Shown here piece after piece: positions 50,566 through 62,300 of a stretch of 64,000 nt of DNA. The notes below the pieces were generated by a model, which was not told the DNA's origin, did no database searches, and saw nothing but the letters and a program-made list of their open reading frames with translations. The stretch is from Lycocorax pyrrhopterus obiensis (lineage: Eukaryota; Chordata; Aves; Passeriformes; Paradisaeidae), in the NCBI GenBank assembly GCA_014706295.1, contig JACSVZ010000037.1, forward strand, positions 3,472,001-3,536,000, in the 5' to 3' direction. The position numbers were made by a program, and so were the translations under genes. Within the stretch, counting starts at the first letter, position 1, and the number at the start of each line of letters is the position of its first letter.

Positions 50566-50582
50566 GAGGCATTAAATGCCTC
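50566..50582 (+). promoter_or_regulatory. ATTAAA polyadenylation signal inside a perfect hairpin
   Basis: gaggcattaaatgcctc is a 7-bp inverted repeat with a three-base loop. It contains ATTAAA, the commonest variant poly(A) signal, downstream of the AT-rich 3' UTR block. A GT-rich stretch follows at 50705-50745, rather far for a standard downstream element. Confidence 0.35.
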
Positions 50583-52194
50583 TCATTTGAGATATAACCC
50601 AACACTTGAGAACACCCTGCAGTCCCTAAAACTAAAATTTCTCCAGGAAAAACACGTTAAGGAGGCACTTCTCCCTATTTTCTGTGTTTCTTTGATTTTT
50701 ATTTTTGCTTGGGGGGTGTGTGTGGGGGTGTGTGCACTCCAAAGTTTGGAGGGGAGAGTGGGGAAGGTGCACAGAAAATTCATTTTCAGCCAAGGAAATG
50801 CATTTCCAGGCTCCAGGGAAGATGAAAAAAAATGAACATTGTCTTGTTTTTCCTGCCTCAAATGCAGCTGGATTTGTGTTGTACAATCCTGCTTGGAATA
50901 TTTGATGCCCAAAATTGCTGGTTTTTCACTCTCCCTTTTTTTTTTCCAAGGGTGTGTGAGTGTTTTCTCTGGACTTTTAACCACATTTAACAGGAGGAAT
51001 TTGCCTTTGTGTAGAAAGCAAAGTGCCAGGCACTGCCCAAAGCCCCCCTCAGCCACCAGGATCCTCCATCCTTGGAATTTTGGGGGATCTGGGTGAATAT
51101 TTCTCTCCCTATCCTCACTTTTATTTGACCAACCCTGAAACAAAGTGCCTGGACTTGGATCCAGTCTGGGTTTGGATCTCTGGGCTCTGATTCCAGGTGG
51201 GATGAGCTCAGCCTGTTGGATTTTCAAACAACACCCTCAGCGCTCCCTCTCCGGTGAAATCCAGGGAAGCCTCAGGTTATTTCAGTGTTGCTGCCTCTGA
51301 GATGGGAAACTTCTTGGAGTATTTTAAAGGAAAAACGTGGAGTTGGAAGATTTTATGCCTTTAACAAAAATAAAGTGTGACAAGCTGAGCACAAAACGGA
51401 ATTATTAAGGTTGGAAAAGCCCTCTGAGATCATCAAATTAACAATGCTGCAGCTTCAAAGAGAGAACTGGAGGGAGGATTTTGGAATGAAGAGATCAGGA
51501 ACATCTCAGAGCAGCAAACAAGGCCACGATTTATGCAAGAAAACCCCAGGAGCTCCTGAAGAAATGCACTGAATTCCTGCCCACTGGCCCTGGACACGGC
51601 TGTCCCCTGTGCTGGGCTGTCCCCTGGCCACGTGTCCCTCACTGCCTGAGCATTTTTGCTTTCAACCAAAGACAGAACAGGCTGGGAGGTGACACCGAGC
51701 CCTGGGGGAGCTGGTGACAACCCCGAGTGAGTGTGGGGTGGCACAGGGCCAGCGGCGGGGCACGAAGGGGCTGAGGGAGAGGGGGGTTCTGAGGGAAAAA
51801 GGGATTTTTTTGGAGGTTCCAGAACGGATGAGTGCTGTTTCCATAGGAAGGGGGCTCATATCCTTCTCCCTGCTGATTCCCCAGCCTCCCAGGGAATTGG
51901 GGCTGTGCCAGTGGGAATGCAGCTGGATGGGGAGGGAATGAGGGGGGAAGTGTAGCCAAGGGGGTTCCCAAGGCACGAGGAGGACTGGGGGTGGCAGGAG
52001 AGGACACCTGGGCTGGGACCTTGCTCCGGGGATGGAGCAGTTTGGGTGGAAATCCTCCTGTTCCCAGAGGTGGCACAGCAGGAGTGACCTGGGGCCACCC
52101 GAGCCAGGCCGGCCGGGGGCTGCCACAGCTTCCCTTGCCTCAGCACGGACAGGGAGAGGTCCTGCGGCCACAGCACGGACAGGGAGAGGCCCTT

Positions 52195-52615
52195 GGGTCA
52201 GGTCAGAGATCTTTGGCCAGGTCAGAGGTGCTTTTTAGCCAGGCCAGAAGTTCTTTTTGGCCAGGCCAGAGGCTCCTTGGCCAGGCCAGAGGCCCTTTTG
52301 GACCAGATCAGCGACACTTTGGCCAGGCCAGAGATCCTTGGGCCAGGTCAGAGGTGCTTTGGCCAGGCCAGAGGCCCTTTTTGGCCAGACCAAAGATCCT
52401 TTGGCCAGGTCAGGGGCCCTTTCTGGCCAGGCCTGAAGCCCTTCCTGGCCAGACCTGAAGCCCTTTCTGCCCAGACCTGAAGCCCTTTCTGGCCAGACCT
52501 GAAGCCCTTTTTGGCCGGGCCTGAAGCCCTTTCTGCCCAGGCCTGAAGCCCTTCCTGGCCAGACCTGAAGCCCTTTTTGCCCAGACCTGAAGCCCTTCCT
52601 GGCCAGGCCGGGGCC
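52195..52615 (+). repeat. GGCC-rich tandem array, 22-bp and longer units
   Basis: The 5' half has ttggccaggccagagg-type units of irregular spacing. The 3' half is a regular 22-bp unit, agacctgaagccctttctgg plus cc. Confidence 0.93.
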
Positions 52616-52877
52616 CTGAGGGCTCTGCCCTCGCTGTAAATACGCCGTAACCCCTCCACCTCCTCCCCTCCCTCACCCGCCTGCTTTCGGTGCCACTTTG
52701 TACCAGGTTTTTTAATCCCTCTCCCCACACAGCCCGTGCTGACCGTACCTCTGGAAAACCAGATATTCTCTCTGTAATTACCTTTGTACAATTTCAAAGC
52801 TCTTGCTGTGCTGTCTGCCTTTTTTTCCTCCCCCCCCCTCTCCTTCTTTCTCTTCTATGGTCTCTTGAAGCACTGTT

Positions 52878-52883
52878 AATAAA
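52878..52883 (+). promoter_or_regulatory. candidate distal ACAP3 polyadenylation signal
   Basis: Canonical AATAAA in cactgttaataaaaatctgg, at the end of T-rich UTR-like sequence (52760-52880). Confidence 0.45.
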
Positions 52884-52899
52884 AATCTGGCTAAATCCT

Positions 52900-54690
52900 T
52901 CCCTTTCCTTCTTGGCTTTTATTGCTGGAGGCTTTCTTGCCTTGCTGCCTGGATGAACTGGATCTAAAATCCCTTTTTTAACCTGTTTTCCTTCTCCTCT
53001 GCACCCTCCAGGCTGAGCTGTGGGGCACTGAATGGCACATAAATATTCTGGGGGTTTTTTGCTGGGGTTTCTGTGACTTTCTAGTGGTGATGATGATGAT
53101 GATGATGATGACTCCAGGCTGCTCTGGAGGAAGGCTGGGACAAAAGGGACAGGCTCAGGTCACCCTCTGCCCCATCCCACCCCTTCCTGTGCTGGATCCT
53201 GAGCTCTGTCCTTGCACTGTGTGGAAAAATCCTCCTTTTTTCCCACCCAGGGCAATCCTTCCCCCCTGGGTTCTCCCATCCTGTGTGTCTGTGGCAGAAA
53301 AATAAAAGAAGAAGGAAAAAAAGACCGGCCTGGCCTTGTGATTCCTGTCCTGTTTAGCACAGAGAACAAGGGCAGGAAGGGGAGATTTGGGGAATAATCT
53401 CTGGTTTTTTAAAATAAATCCCAATTATTTAATTCAGGGGGACTCATTCACTCAGTGGAAGAGTTAAATAAGGTGAATATTCTGAAATCAGGAGCATTTT
53501 TTAGGCATTTATGGGAGTAGAGCTGTGATATTACAATAAATTTATAGTCATGGGATTTGGGGGATGCCTGCCCTGCTCCCACCGTCCCTTTCCCATTTAT
53601 TTCACTGCTGTGTTTTCCTGCCTAAAATGGAGATTTTAGCTCAAACACCAGCCCAAGGTGAACACTGCAGGCTGAGATGGGATTGCAGAAAAAGATTGAC
53701 CCTTTTTCCTTAATTAACGAGAATTCAGTGCTTGAATATCTTCAAAAACCCGGGGCTGCTATTTTATTACATCAGTGGGAGTCTTAAAATTGGAGTTATA
53801 AATCAGGGGTGCCAGAGGAACTATTTCAGTGAGGATCAGTGACCTATAAGGATTTAATCCATGATTTTATCAGCAGGAGCTCCCAGCAATTCCCTGTCCT
53901 GCTGCCCATAGGGGACAGCAGCTCTGAGTGAGGGTGGACACCGAATTCCTGGGATCTCTCCCTTCTCTCTCCCCCTCTGGGTTCGTCACCAGGTAAAAAT
54001 GAGCTCAGGCAGTGGCAAAAATTACCCCAGAAAGTCCAAATGTGAAACCAGGGACGTCATTAATGGCATGAGGGTGCTTAATTACCCCCAGAATTGCAGC
54101 ACAAACCATCCCTGCCCAGGAGGTTCTGTCCTGGGACACCTGAACTCTGTGCCTTCACCTGGGGCGTGAGTTTTGTTTGGTTCCTGCTCCAAGCAGCTCT
54201 GAAAAATTGGATTTGACCTGACTCTGGATTTATCCCCTCCCCTGGCGTTCATTCCTGTGGGGTTTTGTCACTGACTCCCTCTGGGGCCTGGATTTTTGCT
54301 GGAAGGGCCCAGCTCAGGTGGGAAAGCTCCATTTGGGGCAGGTGCTGATGTCTCAGGCACTCAGGGGTGACCCTAAAGCAGAATTTGAGGGGCTGATTGC
54401 CCAACCCAGCAGGCTGGGGGAGGTTCTGGAATAAAGAGGAGCCTCCTAAACTCAAAATTTTGATTTTTTGGGGTGCATTGAGACCAGGATTAAGCAAATC
54501 AAGCAAAATTAAGACTCAAAATCAGGTTGGGGCTTGGCTCTCAGTGATGCCAGCAGCAAACTGAGATCCCAAAATCATAATTTGGCTTTGTACATTCAGG
54601 TTTCTGGGCATTTAAGATGTTTAGAAAAAACAATGAGGCAAAAATGAACCTGAATATCAGCTGAAAGCAAAACAAAGTCACAAAACTCCC
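52900..54690. other. region between the two convergent genes
   Basis: No gene is recognised. It includes a GAT microsatellite (53085-53112) and a further aataaa near 53301. Otherwise the sequence looks unique. Confidence 0.6.
53085..53112 (+). repeat. (GAT)n microsatellite
   Basis: Eight consecutive gat/tga units. Confidence 0.9.
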
Positions 54691-54710
54691 AAAATCTGTA
54701 TCCAGAGCAT

Positions 54711-54716
54711 TTTATT
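54711..54716 (-). promoter_or_regulatory. SCNN1D: SCNN1D polyadenylation signal candidate
   Basis: tttatt on + is AATAAA on -, in the context taataataaaatgc, at the end of an AT-rich UTR-like stretch (54710-54930). This would give a 3' UTR of about 1.25 kb. A second AATAAA lies at 54992-54997. Confidence 0.55.
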
Positions 54717-55947
54717 ATTAAAAAAAAATAAAAAACCCAAAGCTTTTTGGGTTTCTTGTTTCCTGCAAGTCATAAACGAGGTTCCAACAGAGTAAAATGC
54801 TCCTGTGCAAAGTCACCATCAAAAATAAAGCTGTTTTTTGTATTTTATGTACAGATAAATTACTGTCAAATATTAACATTATCTCTGTTTGTAAACGGGC
54901 TGCAACAAAAACGCAGCACTGTGGCACCTTCCACGGAAATCAGGTGCGTTTTCTGGCACCTAAAAAAGTTCCCAACCCCATTTTCCTCTCTTTTATTCCC
55001 CCCTGGGAGAGTCAGACCCACTGGGAATAACCTGGGGTGAGTCCAGAAGCATCTCAGCAGCAGCATCCTGAGCCTTGGCCTCAAACAGCAGCAGGAAAAG
55101 TTTCCTCTTGCCCTCCCTTCCCAGCCCCAAATCCCTCAGGGATGAGGAGGTGTCTGGGAATTCAGGGTGGAATCAGAGCCCCCTCTTGCTCTGATCCCCT
55201 CAGGACAACCCTGGATGTGAATCACGGCGCCAGGGAATGGTTTGGGGTTGGAAGGGGCCTAAAACCCATCCCATTGCAACCCCCTTTCCACTGTCCCACA
55301 CGATCCTTGGTTCCTTTGGAATTCTTCCCACGAACAGCCAGTTCTGGAAGAGGTCTGTGAAATGTAGCTGGGCCTGGCTGGAGCCACAGAGGGGTTTCCT
55401 CACCAGGATTTATAAATTAAAGCTGGGAACAGCCTTTGATGAGGATTCCAGGACCCTCCCATAACAAAAGTGCAGCTCCCCCTTTCCAGGCACTCCCTGG
55501 GATCCAAAATCTCGGGATGCAGGACTCAGGGATGTGCAGTGGGAACCTGCAGTGGCTGAGGGAGCATTGCCACGCTCAGCTGTGGATCCAGGATGTCCCT
55601 GTCCCCTTTCCAGCAGCATCAGGTGAATTCCAAGCATTGCCACGTTCAGCTGTGGATCCAGGATGTCCCAGTCCCCCTTCCAGCAGCATCAGGTGAATTC
55701 CAAGCATTGCCACGCTCAGCTGTGGATCCAGGATGTCCCAGTCCCCTTTCCAGCAGCATCAGGTGAATTCCAAGCCTCTCCACGCTCAGCTGTGGATCCA
55801 GGATGTCCCTGTCCCCCTTTCCAGCAGCATCAGGTGAATTCCAAGCATTGCCATGCTCAGCTGTGGATCCAGGTCGTCCCCGGCACCCTTCCCACAGCAT
55901 TCAGGGAATTCCAAGCCTCTCCACGCTCACAAAAGCCCCTCAGTTCT
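54717..55947 (-). other. SCNN1D: SCNN1D 3' UTR (inferred)
   Basis: Runs from the stop to the AATAAA at 54711. It contains the 70-bp array and a possible CR1 piece near 55220-55410 (gtttggggttggaaggggcc). Confidence 0.5.
55555..55925 (+). repeat. 70-bp tandem repeat, 5 copies, SCNN1D 3' UTR
   Basis: A unit with cattgccacgctcagctgtg, gatccaggatgtcccagtcc and agcagcatcaggtgaattcc, at 55566, 55636, 55706, 55777 and 55846. It ends about 25 bp from the stop codon. Confidence 0.95.
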
Positions 55948-56313
55948 TCACTCCTGTCCCAAATCCTCGTCCTTGGTGCACCCAAACCCATCCAGCAGCA
56001 CCTCTGGGCACCTCTGGGGCAGGGGCTGGAGCTGCAGCTCCCCGGTGCTGTCCCTCATTCCAGAGGGTCGGGCACCCTCCTCTCCCTTCCCAGGCTCTTC
56101 CTGCACCACCCTGTAGTTCTCCAGGGCCAGGCTGACACTGGGGACGGTGGGAGACACCCTCAGGGTCTTCTTGGCCCTGAGCCTGTGGTAGCAGAAGAGG
56201 AGGGACAGGACCAAGGTGTCCACGAGCAGCTCGAACATCTCCACCACGGACAGCACCGAGGAGCCGAACCAGAGGCTCCACTGGCTGCCCATGCTGGACA
56301 GCAGCAGGTTCTC
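55948..56313 (-). CDS. SCNN1D: SCNN1D exon K: pore, TM2, C-terminal tail, stop
   Basis: Begins [20 protein letters not shown], with the selectivity-filter GSS, then TM2 ([20 protein letters not shown]) and a basic stop-transfer CYHRLRAKK. The tail is Pro/Glu-rich and ends DEDLGQE-TGA. 121 codons plus stop. Confidence 0.96.
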   Translation of the reverse strand, partial: ENLLLSSMGSQWSLWFGSSVLSVVEMFELLVDTLVLSLLFCYHRLRAKKTLRVSPTVPSVSLALENYRVVQEEPGKGEEGARPSGMRDSTGELQLQPLPQRCPEVLLDGFGCTKDEDLGQE

Positions 56314-59300
56314 CTGGGGAAAAAATTCCAAGGTTTTACTTACCAGGCACAGCAGAGCTCTGGGAACAGGAATTTTGCTGTTGTCACTCAGGGAGAATCG
56401 CTGGGATTGTGTCAAAAGTGAAATTGCCAATGTTTTCCTCAAGGAGAAGAATCCCATGGGGGCAGCTGTTGAAACCCCTCCCTCCAGCCAGCCCAGCACC
56501 CCAAAAGAAAGGCAGGGGACAGAGTTTGGGGTGGTGGAACCTACTGAGAGCAGAGGAGACTCGTTGACAGCCTGGTAGTTGAGCTGCTGGTAGAAGATGG
56601 TGACCTTGGCAATGTCCTTCCTGCAGGGGACACAGGAGCAGTTGGCACTGGGGGGACGTTCCCTGCCCGGGAGGTGCTGCTGCTGCTGCTCCGGGTTTTT
56701 GGGATAAAGAGCTTCCCCCACCCACACCAACTTTTTTCCTTGAGGTTGTTCAACCAGAGCTTGGAAAAAACTCAATATTTTAGAGTTTTGTGAGGAAAAA
56801 TGGGGAGTTTATTGGATTTTCCTGCACATTTTCCTCTTGCCCTCCCTTCCCAGCCCCAAATCCTGCAAGGATGAGGAGTTTATCCCTGGTTTTACCTGTT
56901 GCTGGTGGAGTTGTAGCCATTCTGGTGCCTCAGAGCCTGGCGGACCCAGTCCTGCAGCAGAGGTTGGTTGTTATTGGAATATTTGTTATTTATTGGAATG
57001 GTTGTTATTGGAATATTTGTGATTGGAATATTTGTTTTTATTGGAGTATTTGTGATTTACTGGAATATTTGTGATTGGAATGGTTGTTATTGGAATATTT
57101 GTCACTGGAACCCTCCCTCATGAGGTTTTTTATGTTTAATACTTTTAAAATGCAGGATTTAAGCACTGAAATGTCAATTCTGAGCAATTAAAAAGGCTGT
57201 AATTGATTGATTGATTGATAACATAGAGGGAGAGCTATCAAATCCAAGCAACATTTGCCAGGATATCAAGGAAAAACTGAATTTTGAGGTGTTCATAACA
57301 TAAAATTCTGCCTTTAATGGCAACCCCACCACAGAATTCCCTCTTTTACAACATCCTGGCTGGATTTCCATCTCCGTCATCACTCAGGTGAGTTAATTAC
57401 CTGCTCATTAGAACATGAGCAACGGGGACTCGAGGAGTTTGCACCTCCCAAACAGCCACAGCACGGCTCCCCCCGGGAGCAGAGCCAGGAACTCCAGTTT
57501 GGGGTGGGAACTGAGGGGATTGCTCGAGGAATTTGGGAATTAGAACAGGATTGAAGGAATTAGAACAGGACTGAAGCTCTGAGAGCAACCTGGGCTGTGG
57601 GAGCTGTCCCTGCCCATGGCAGGGGTGGAATAAAATGAGATTTAAGATCCCTTCCAACCCCTTCCCAAACATTCTGGGATTGTATCCTTCTATTTAAGCA
57701 CAGGATCATTCCCTAGGCCCAGCTTTTGGGGCAGTTTGTTCGGAATTCAGGGGTTTTGTGCAGTACCTGGGATTTTGCTGAGGGCCACTTGGCTGTCCCA
57801 GCTGAGACCTTGTACAGGGATTCCCTGAAGAGAGAAAAACCAGAGATTCTGACCACGGGGATCTTGGCATGGGGGAATTTGACAATGCAGAAAATTCCTG
57901 GGGCAGCTCTTGAGAACCTTCCTAAGTCAGCTCACAAAATAAAACCAGAGGTTGCCTGAAAATTGTTCAGGTCAGGAGGAAAATCAGAATGGTTTCAAAG
58001 TCCTGATAATGTTTGGATGCATCCAAAATGAAAACATTTGATATTTTGTTTTAAAATTCTCTTTTCATTTTGAAATTGGCAGTAAAAAGGTGAAAATAAA
58101 GAATTCCAGGCTGAAAAGTGACACAAACAGTTTGGGTTGGGCCTAATTAAACATTCCAGGGTGATTTAAACCTCTCTGCTGTCACGGATAAAGCTCTGAT
58201 TTAATTTAATTTAATTTAATTTAAATTAATGCTCTCATCTTTTTGCTTTCTCAGCACTGGGGTGCAAACATCAAACTGGAACCTCCCAATGCCAGTTGAT
58301 CCATGAATTTTCCACTAAATTCCCTGCATTTCCAGGTGTGCTTTCCCCTGCTGAGCTCTGCTTTTGGGACTCACCTGCACGGCTTGGGGCACTGGTCAAA
58401 GCAATTCAGGTGGTGATTCCTGAGCCTGTTGTAGAGCTGGTAAAAGCAGTGACCTGGAAAAAGGGATGGAAAGAACAAGCTCAGAGATTTCCTGTCCCTT
58501 TGGAATGATTCCAGAGGGGCATCTGAGTGCCAGGCACGGATCTGATCTGCTGAGGATGGGCCAAGCTTAAGGAGCAGAGGATTTAGGCAGAGATTTTGAA
58601 TCATAATCAGAATTCAGAGCTTAAAATTCATCAGAATTTTGGGTTGGAAGGACCTTAAAGATCAATTCCCACCTTCCCCTATCCCAGGGTGCTCCAAACC
58701 TGGCCTTGGACACTTCCAGGGATGGGGCAGCCATAAAATCTCTGGGAATTCCATCCCAGGGCCTCCCCACCCTCACAGGGAGGGATTTCATCCATAAATT
58801 TCCTACACCAGCATGGTGCTGAGGAGACGAAGGAGTTTGACCCTACATTCAGGATTTTTAAGCACAGCTTGATATCCAAATGCCCAGAAAGGTGCCTGGG
58901 ATCCAGCTGGGATTCAGGGATTCAAGGAATATTTGGAAAACGCTCTGAGGGACAGGGTGGGGTCATTGGGGTGTCTGTGCAGAGCCAGGAGTTGGATCAA
59001 TGATCCTGTGGGTCCTTTGAAACTCAGGATATTCTGTGAATCCATGAATCCATGTGAGAGAAGAGCCTCAGCAGAGCATGGGCACAAAGAGGGAGTGATC
59101 CACGGAGTCCCATCAGCAGAGAGGGATTCAGGAATGTGTCCCCTTTTCCAGGGAAAAGCTCTTACCCCAGGCAGGCTGCTTGTTGTAGTCACAGTACTCA
59201 GCCCCAGCAGGCAGGGGGTAATAATAATACCCACAGCCACACTCCTGAACCATGATGTGCTGGAAGCAGGAATGCAGGCAGGCCTGGAAAAGAAAGATGG

Positions 59301-62300
59301 CAAAAAAAAAAATTGGATAAACCAAAAAAATTCCAAATCTGTAGGATGCAGCTCTTAGGAGACAAGGAACAGATTTTTTTACAGCAAAAAGGTGCCAGCC
59401 ATGAGGATGAGAAAGGTTTCCACTCCTCATTCCTTGGCTTTACCCCTGAAAATGTTGTTGGAGAATTTTCCCAGCTCCCTTTTCCATGATGCTCAGTGAC
59501 ACCTCAGCGAAACAGCCCAGAAAAACAGAGCCAGGAGCAATTCCTGACACAAATAAAGACCTGATGGGCAAAAATATCCTCCTGGAACACTTCAGCTGCC
59601 TTGAGTGCTCCCTGCCCGGTGTCAGAAGAGCGCCAGGTCTGGCACTGGGGATCCTCCACTCATTCCAACACATCCCAAATTGGAACTCCTTGTTTGGGAG
59701 CTCCTTTTGGATGGGCAGGGACCTCTCTGTTACCTCCAGCAGTGAAACTGCTGAGCCAGGAGAGCTCCCTGGACAGGAAGGAATGAGCTGCTTGCTCCTC
59801 ATCCAGCCTGGCTGAGCTGGCCTGGGCTAAGCTGGGCTCAGCCAGGCCTGAGGCAGTACCTGCAGGGTGTAGGAGTTGTTGTAGAGCAGTTTCACGTCCA
59901 CATCATCCCCATTAGTTGTGCATTTGCCATAATTGCCACCCAGGCGATTCACCTCGTCCTGTGGGGACAGAAAAGAGCCCTGGGTGATTAGCAGTGTTAA
60001 TTGGGGCCAGCCAGCACCCTCTGAGCTCCACTGGAGGGAGCAGGGAACGGCAGGAAGGGCAGGGAATTAAATGAGCAGCAGAGCTGGACCTGGATAAAAA
60101 CCACAGGGAGTGACAGGGGAAAGGTGGGAGAGTGCAGGGGAATCCCAGAATATTGGGAGGGACCCACAGGGATCATCCCCAGCTCGTGGCCCTGCCCAGG
60201 ACGCCCCAAAGTCCCACCCTGTGCATCCCTGAGAGCGTTATCCAAACATTCCTGGAGCTGTGGGGGCCGTGCCCATTCCCTGGGGAGCCTGGGCAGTGCC
60301 CAGCACCCTCTGGGGGAAGAACCTTTCCCTGATCTCCACCCCAACCCCTCCTGATTCAGCCCCCGTGGCTCAGCTGACCAGCAGCAACTCGTCCTGTCCA
60401 AATAAATCCCTCCTGGATGTTTGTCCTCATCCCAATTCACCCAGGCAGCTCCTTGGGAAGAGCTGGGATGGGATCTGAGAGGTGCAAAAGCCTCAAAAGT
60501 GTGAATCAAATGAGGCTCCAACATTGTGAGAACCAAAAGGCCACGTTTGGGACCATTTCATTTGGTCCTGAGCACAGTGAAAGGAGGAAGGAGAGGACCC
60601 CGAGCCTGCTGTGTGTCCCTGTGCCAGCAGGAGGGACACTCCCAGCCCCGGGGCAGTGCCAGACCTGCTGGATGCCGATGGTGGTGGCGATGCCCGGCCG
60701 GATGTCGAAGCCCTCGTGCTCCAGGAACGGGGTCTGGTTGTGGTTGTGGATCATCACCTTCACCCCTGCCACCGTGGACAGCAGGGGGATGTGATCCTTC
60801 TGCTCTGCCCTCAGGATAAGGGACAGCCCTGGCAAGCACAGAGAGGGAAGTGTGGGACAGCTCGGGGTGAAATAAGAACATCCTGAACTGTCAGCATTGA
60901 TCACATCCCTCATGGAAGAGCCATTTTTGTTCCTTAGAGACCTGGTGACAATGGCACCTATTCCAAACCTTCCACAATCCCATAATACTCTGCAATAACC
61001 ACTGTAAGAATATTCTGCTTGAAAACAAAAAGAATATTCTGCTTTTATAAGCCCAGATGTGCCTGGCACGGCTGTCACACGTGGCAAGCCAATAATCTGT
61101 GCCACCAGACCAAAAGAGAGGCCTCGATATGTCAGGAATTCCTACACAGAAGGCATATTTAATTAATGCTATTAATTTTAGCCCTTTTCCCCACCCTTAA
61201 CTCACCATAAGGAATTCCTGGCTTTGTGGCTGTCCAGAAGGGATCTGTCCCCTTGCTGTTAAAAGTGTAGCAGCTCCCAAAAACTGGGTGGTGGAAGTGA
61301 ACATAATCACTGGAACCGAGAGAGATCGGATGGGGTTTTAATTACGAATGTGGCAACACCTTAATTCGAAGCTGGACGTGTTTGGGATAACGGGAATGAG
61401 CTGTTAATTCCCTGGAAATGCCAATTTCCACACACCTGGGCCTGCAGGGCTCCCCGTCGTACTGGCAGGAGTAAACCATGTCCTCGATCTGCTCCTCGTG
61501 GTGCGAGATGTTGATGATCACGGGCAGCTGGGACATGATGTTCATGTAGTGGAACCTGTACCACTCCAGGATGGCATCCATGCCCGAGGAATAGGTCTTG
61601 TAGAAGCAATTGCCACCTGTGGAATTGCACTGGGAGAGAGGGAAAGGCTCGGGGTGAGGGTGACAGGTCACAGGGAAAAGGAAATACTGGAGACAGGGGT
61701 GAAGGGAATCTCTGTTTTCCCAGAAAGTGAAAACTCTGATTATTTCAGGAATTTTCTCCTTGGAGCTGCTCCATCTCAGGGGGAAAGAGGCAGGAGGAGG
61801 GAGCAGAACCTTGGGAGAAGGGATGACAGGGCTGGGAATTCTCTGCAGCTCATGAATCATGAGCAGAGCCCAGAGAGGCTTTCTCTGTTCTTACTCAGGG
61901 GAACACCCACAGCTTCTGGGGAAATTTGCCTGGTCAAGGACTCCAGGACAGGGCAGGAGTTCAATAATCACCCCAAAACTGCTGGTCAAGGACTCCAGAA
62001 CAGGGCAGGAGTTCAATAATCACCCCAAAACTGCTGGTCAAGGACTCCAGGACAGGGCAGGAGTTCAATAATCACCCCAAAACTGCTGGTCAAGGACTCC
62101 AGGACAGGGCAGGAGTTCAATAATCACCCCAAAACTGCTGCTCTTCCCAGCCACATCAATCCCAGCTTCTGTTCCCAGATCAGCACAAACTGATGGACAG
62201 GGATGGATTGAGGCAGGAATGGATGGAATAAGACAGGGATGGATGGAATGAGGCAGGGATGGATGACCTGTCTTGAAACACCCCCAATCTCTCATTACCC

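Larger units (their letters stand above)
47040..52900 (+). other. ACAP3: ACAP3 3' UTR and downstream flank
   Basis: No exon of another gene is seen. AT-rich UTR-like sequence occurs at 50170-50480. Candidate polyadenylation signals are ATTAAA at 50571-50576, AATAAA at 51369-51374 and AATAAA at 52878-52883. Inside are an A/G-rich tract (47341-47390), a 79-bp duplication (49478-49645) and a GGCC-rich array (52195-52615). The true 3' end cannot be decided from sequence. Confidence 0.5.
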
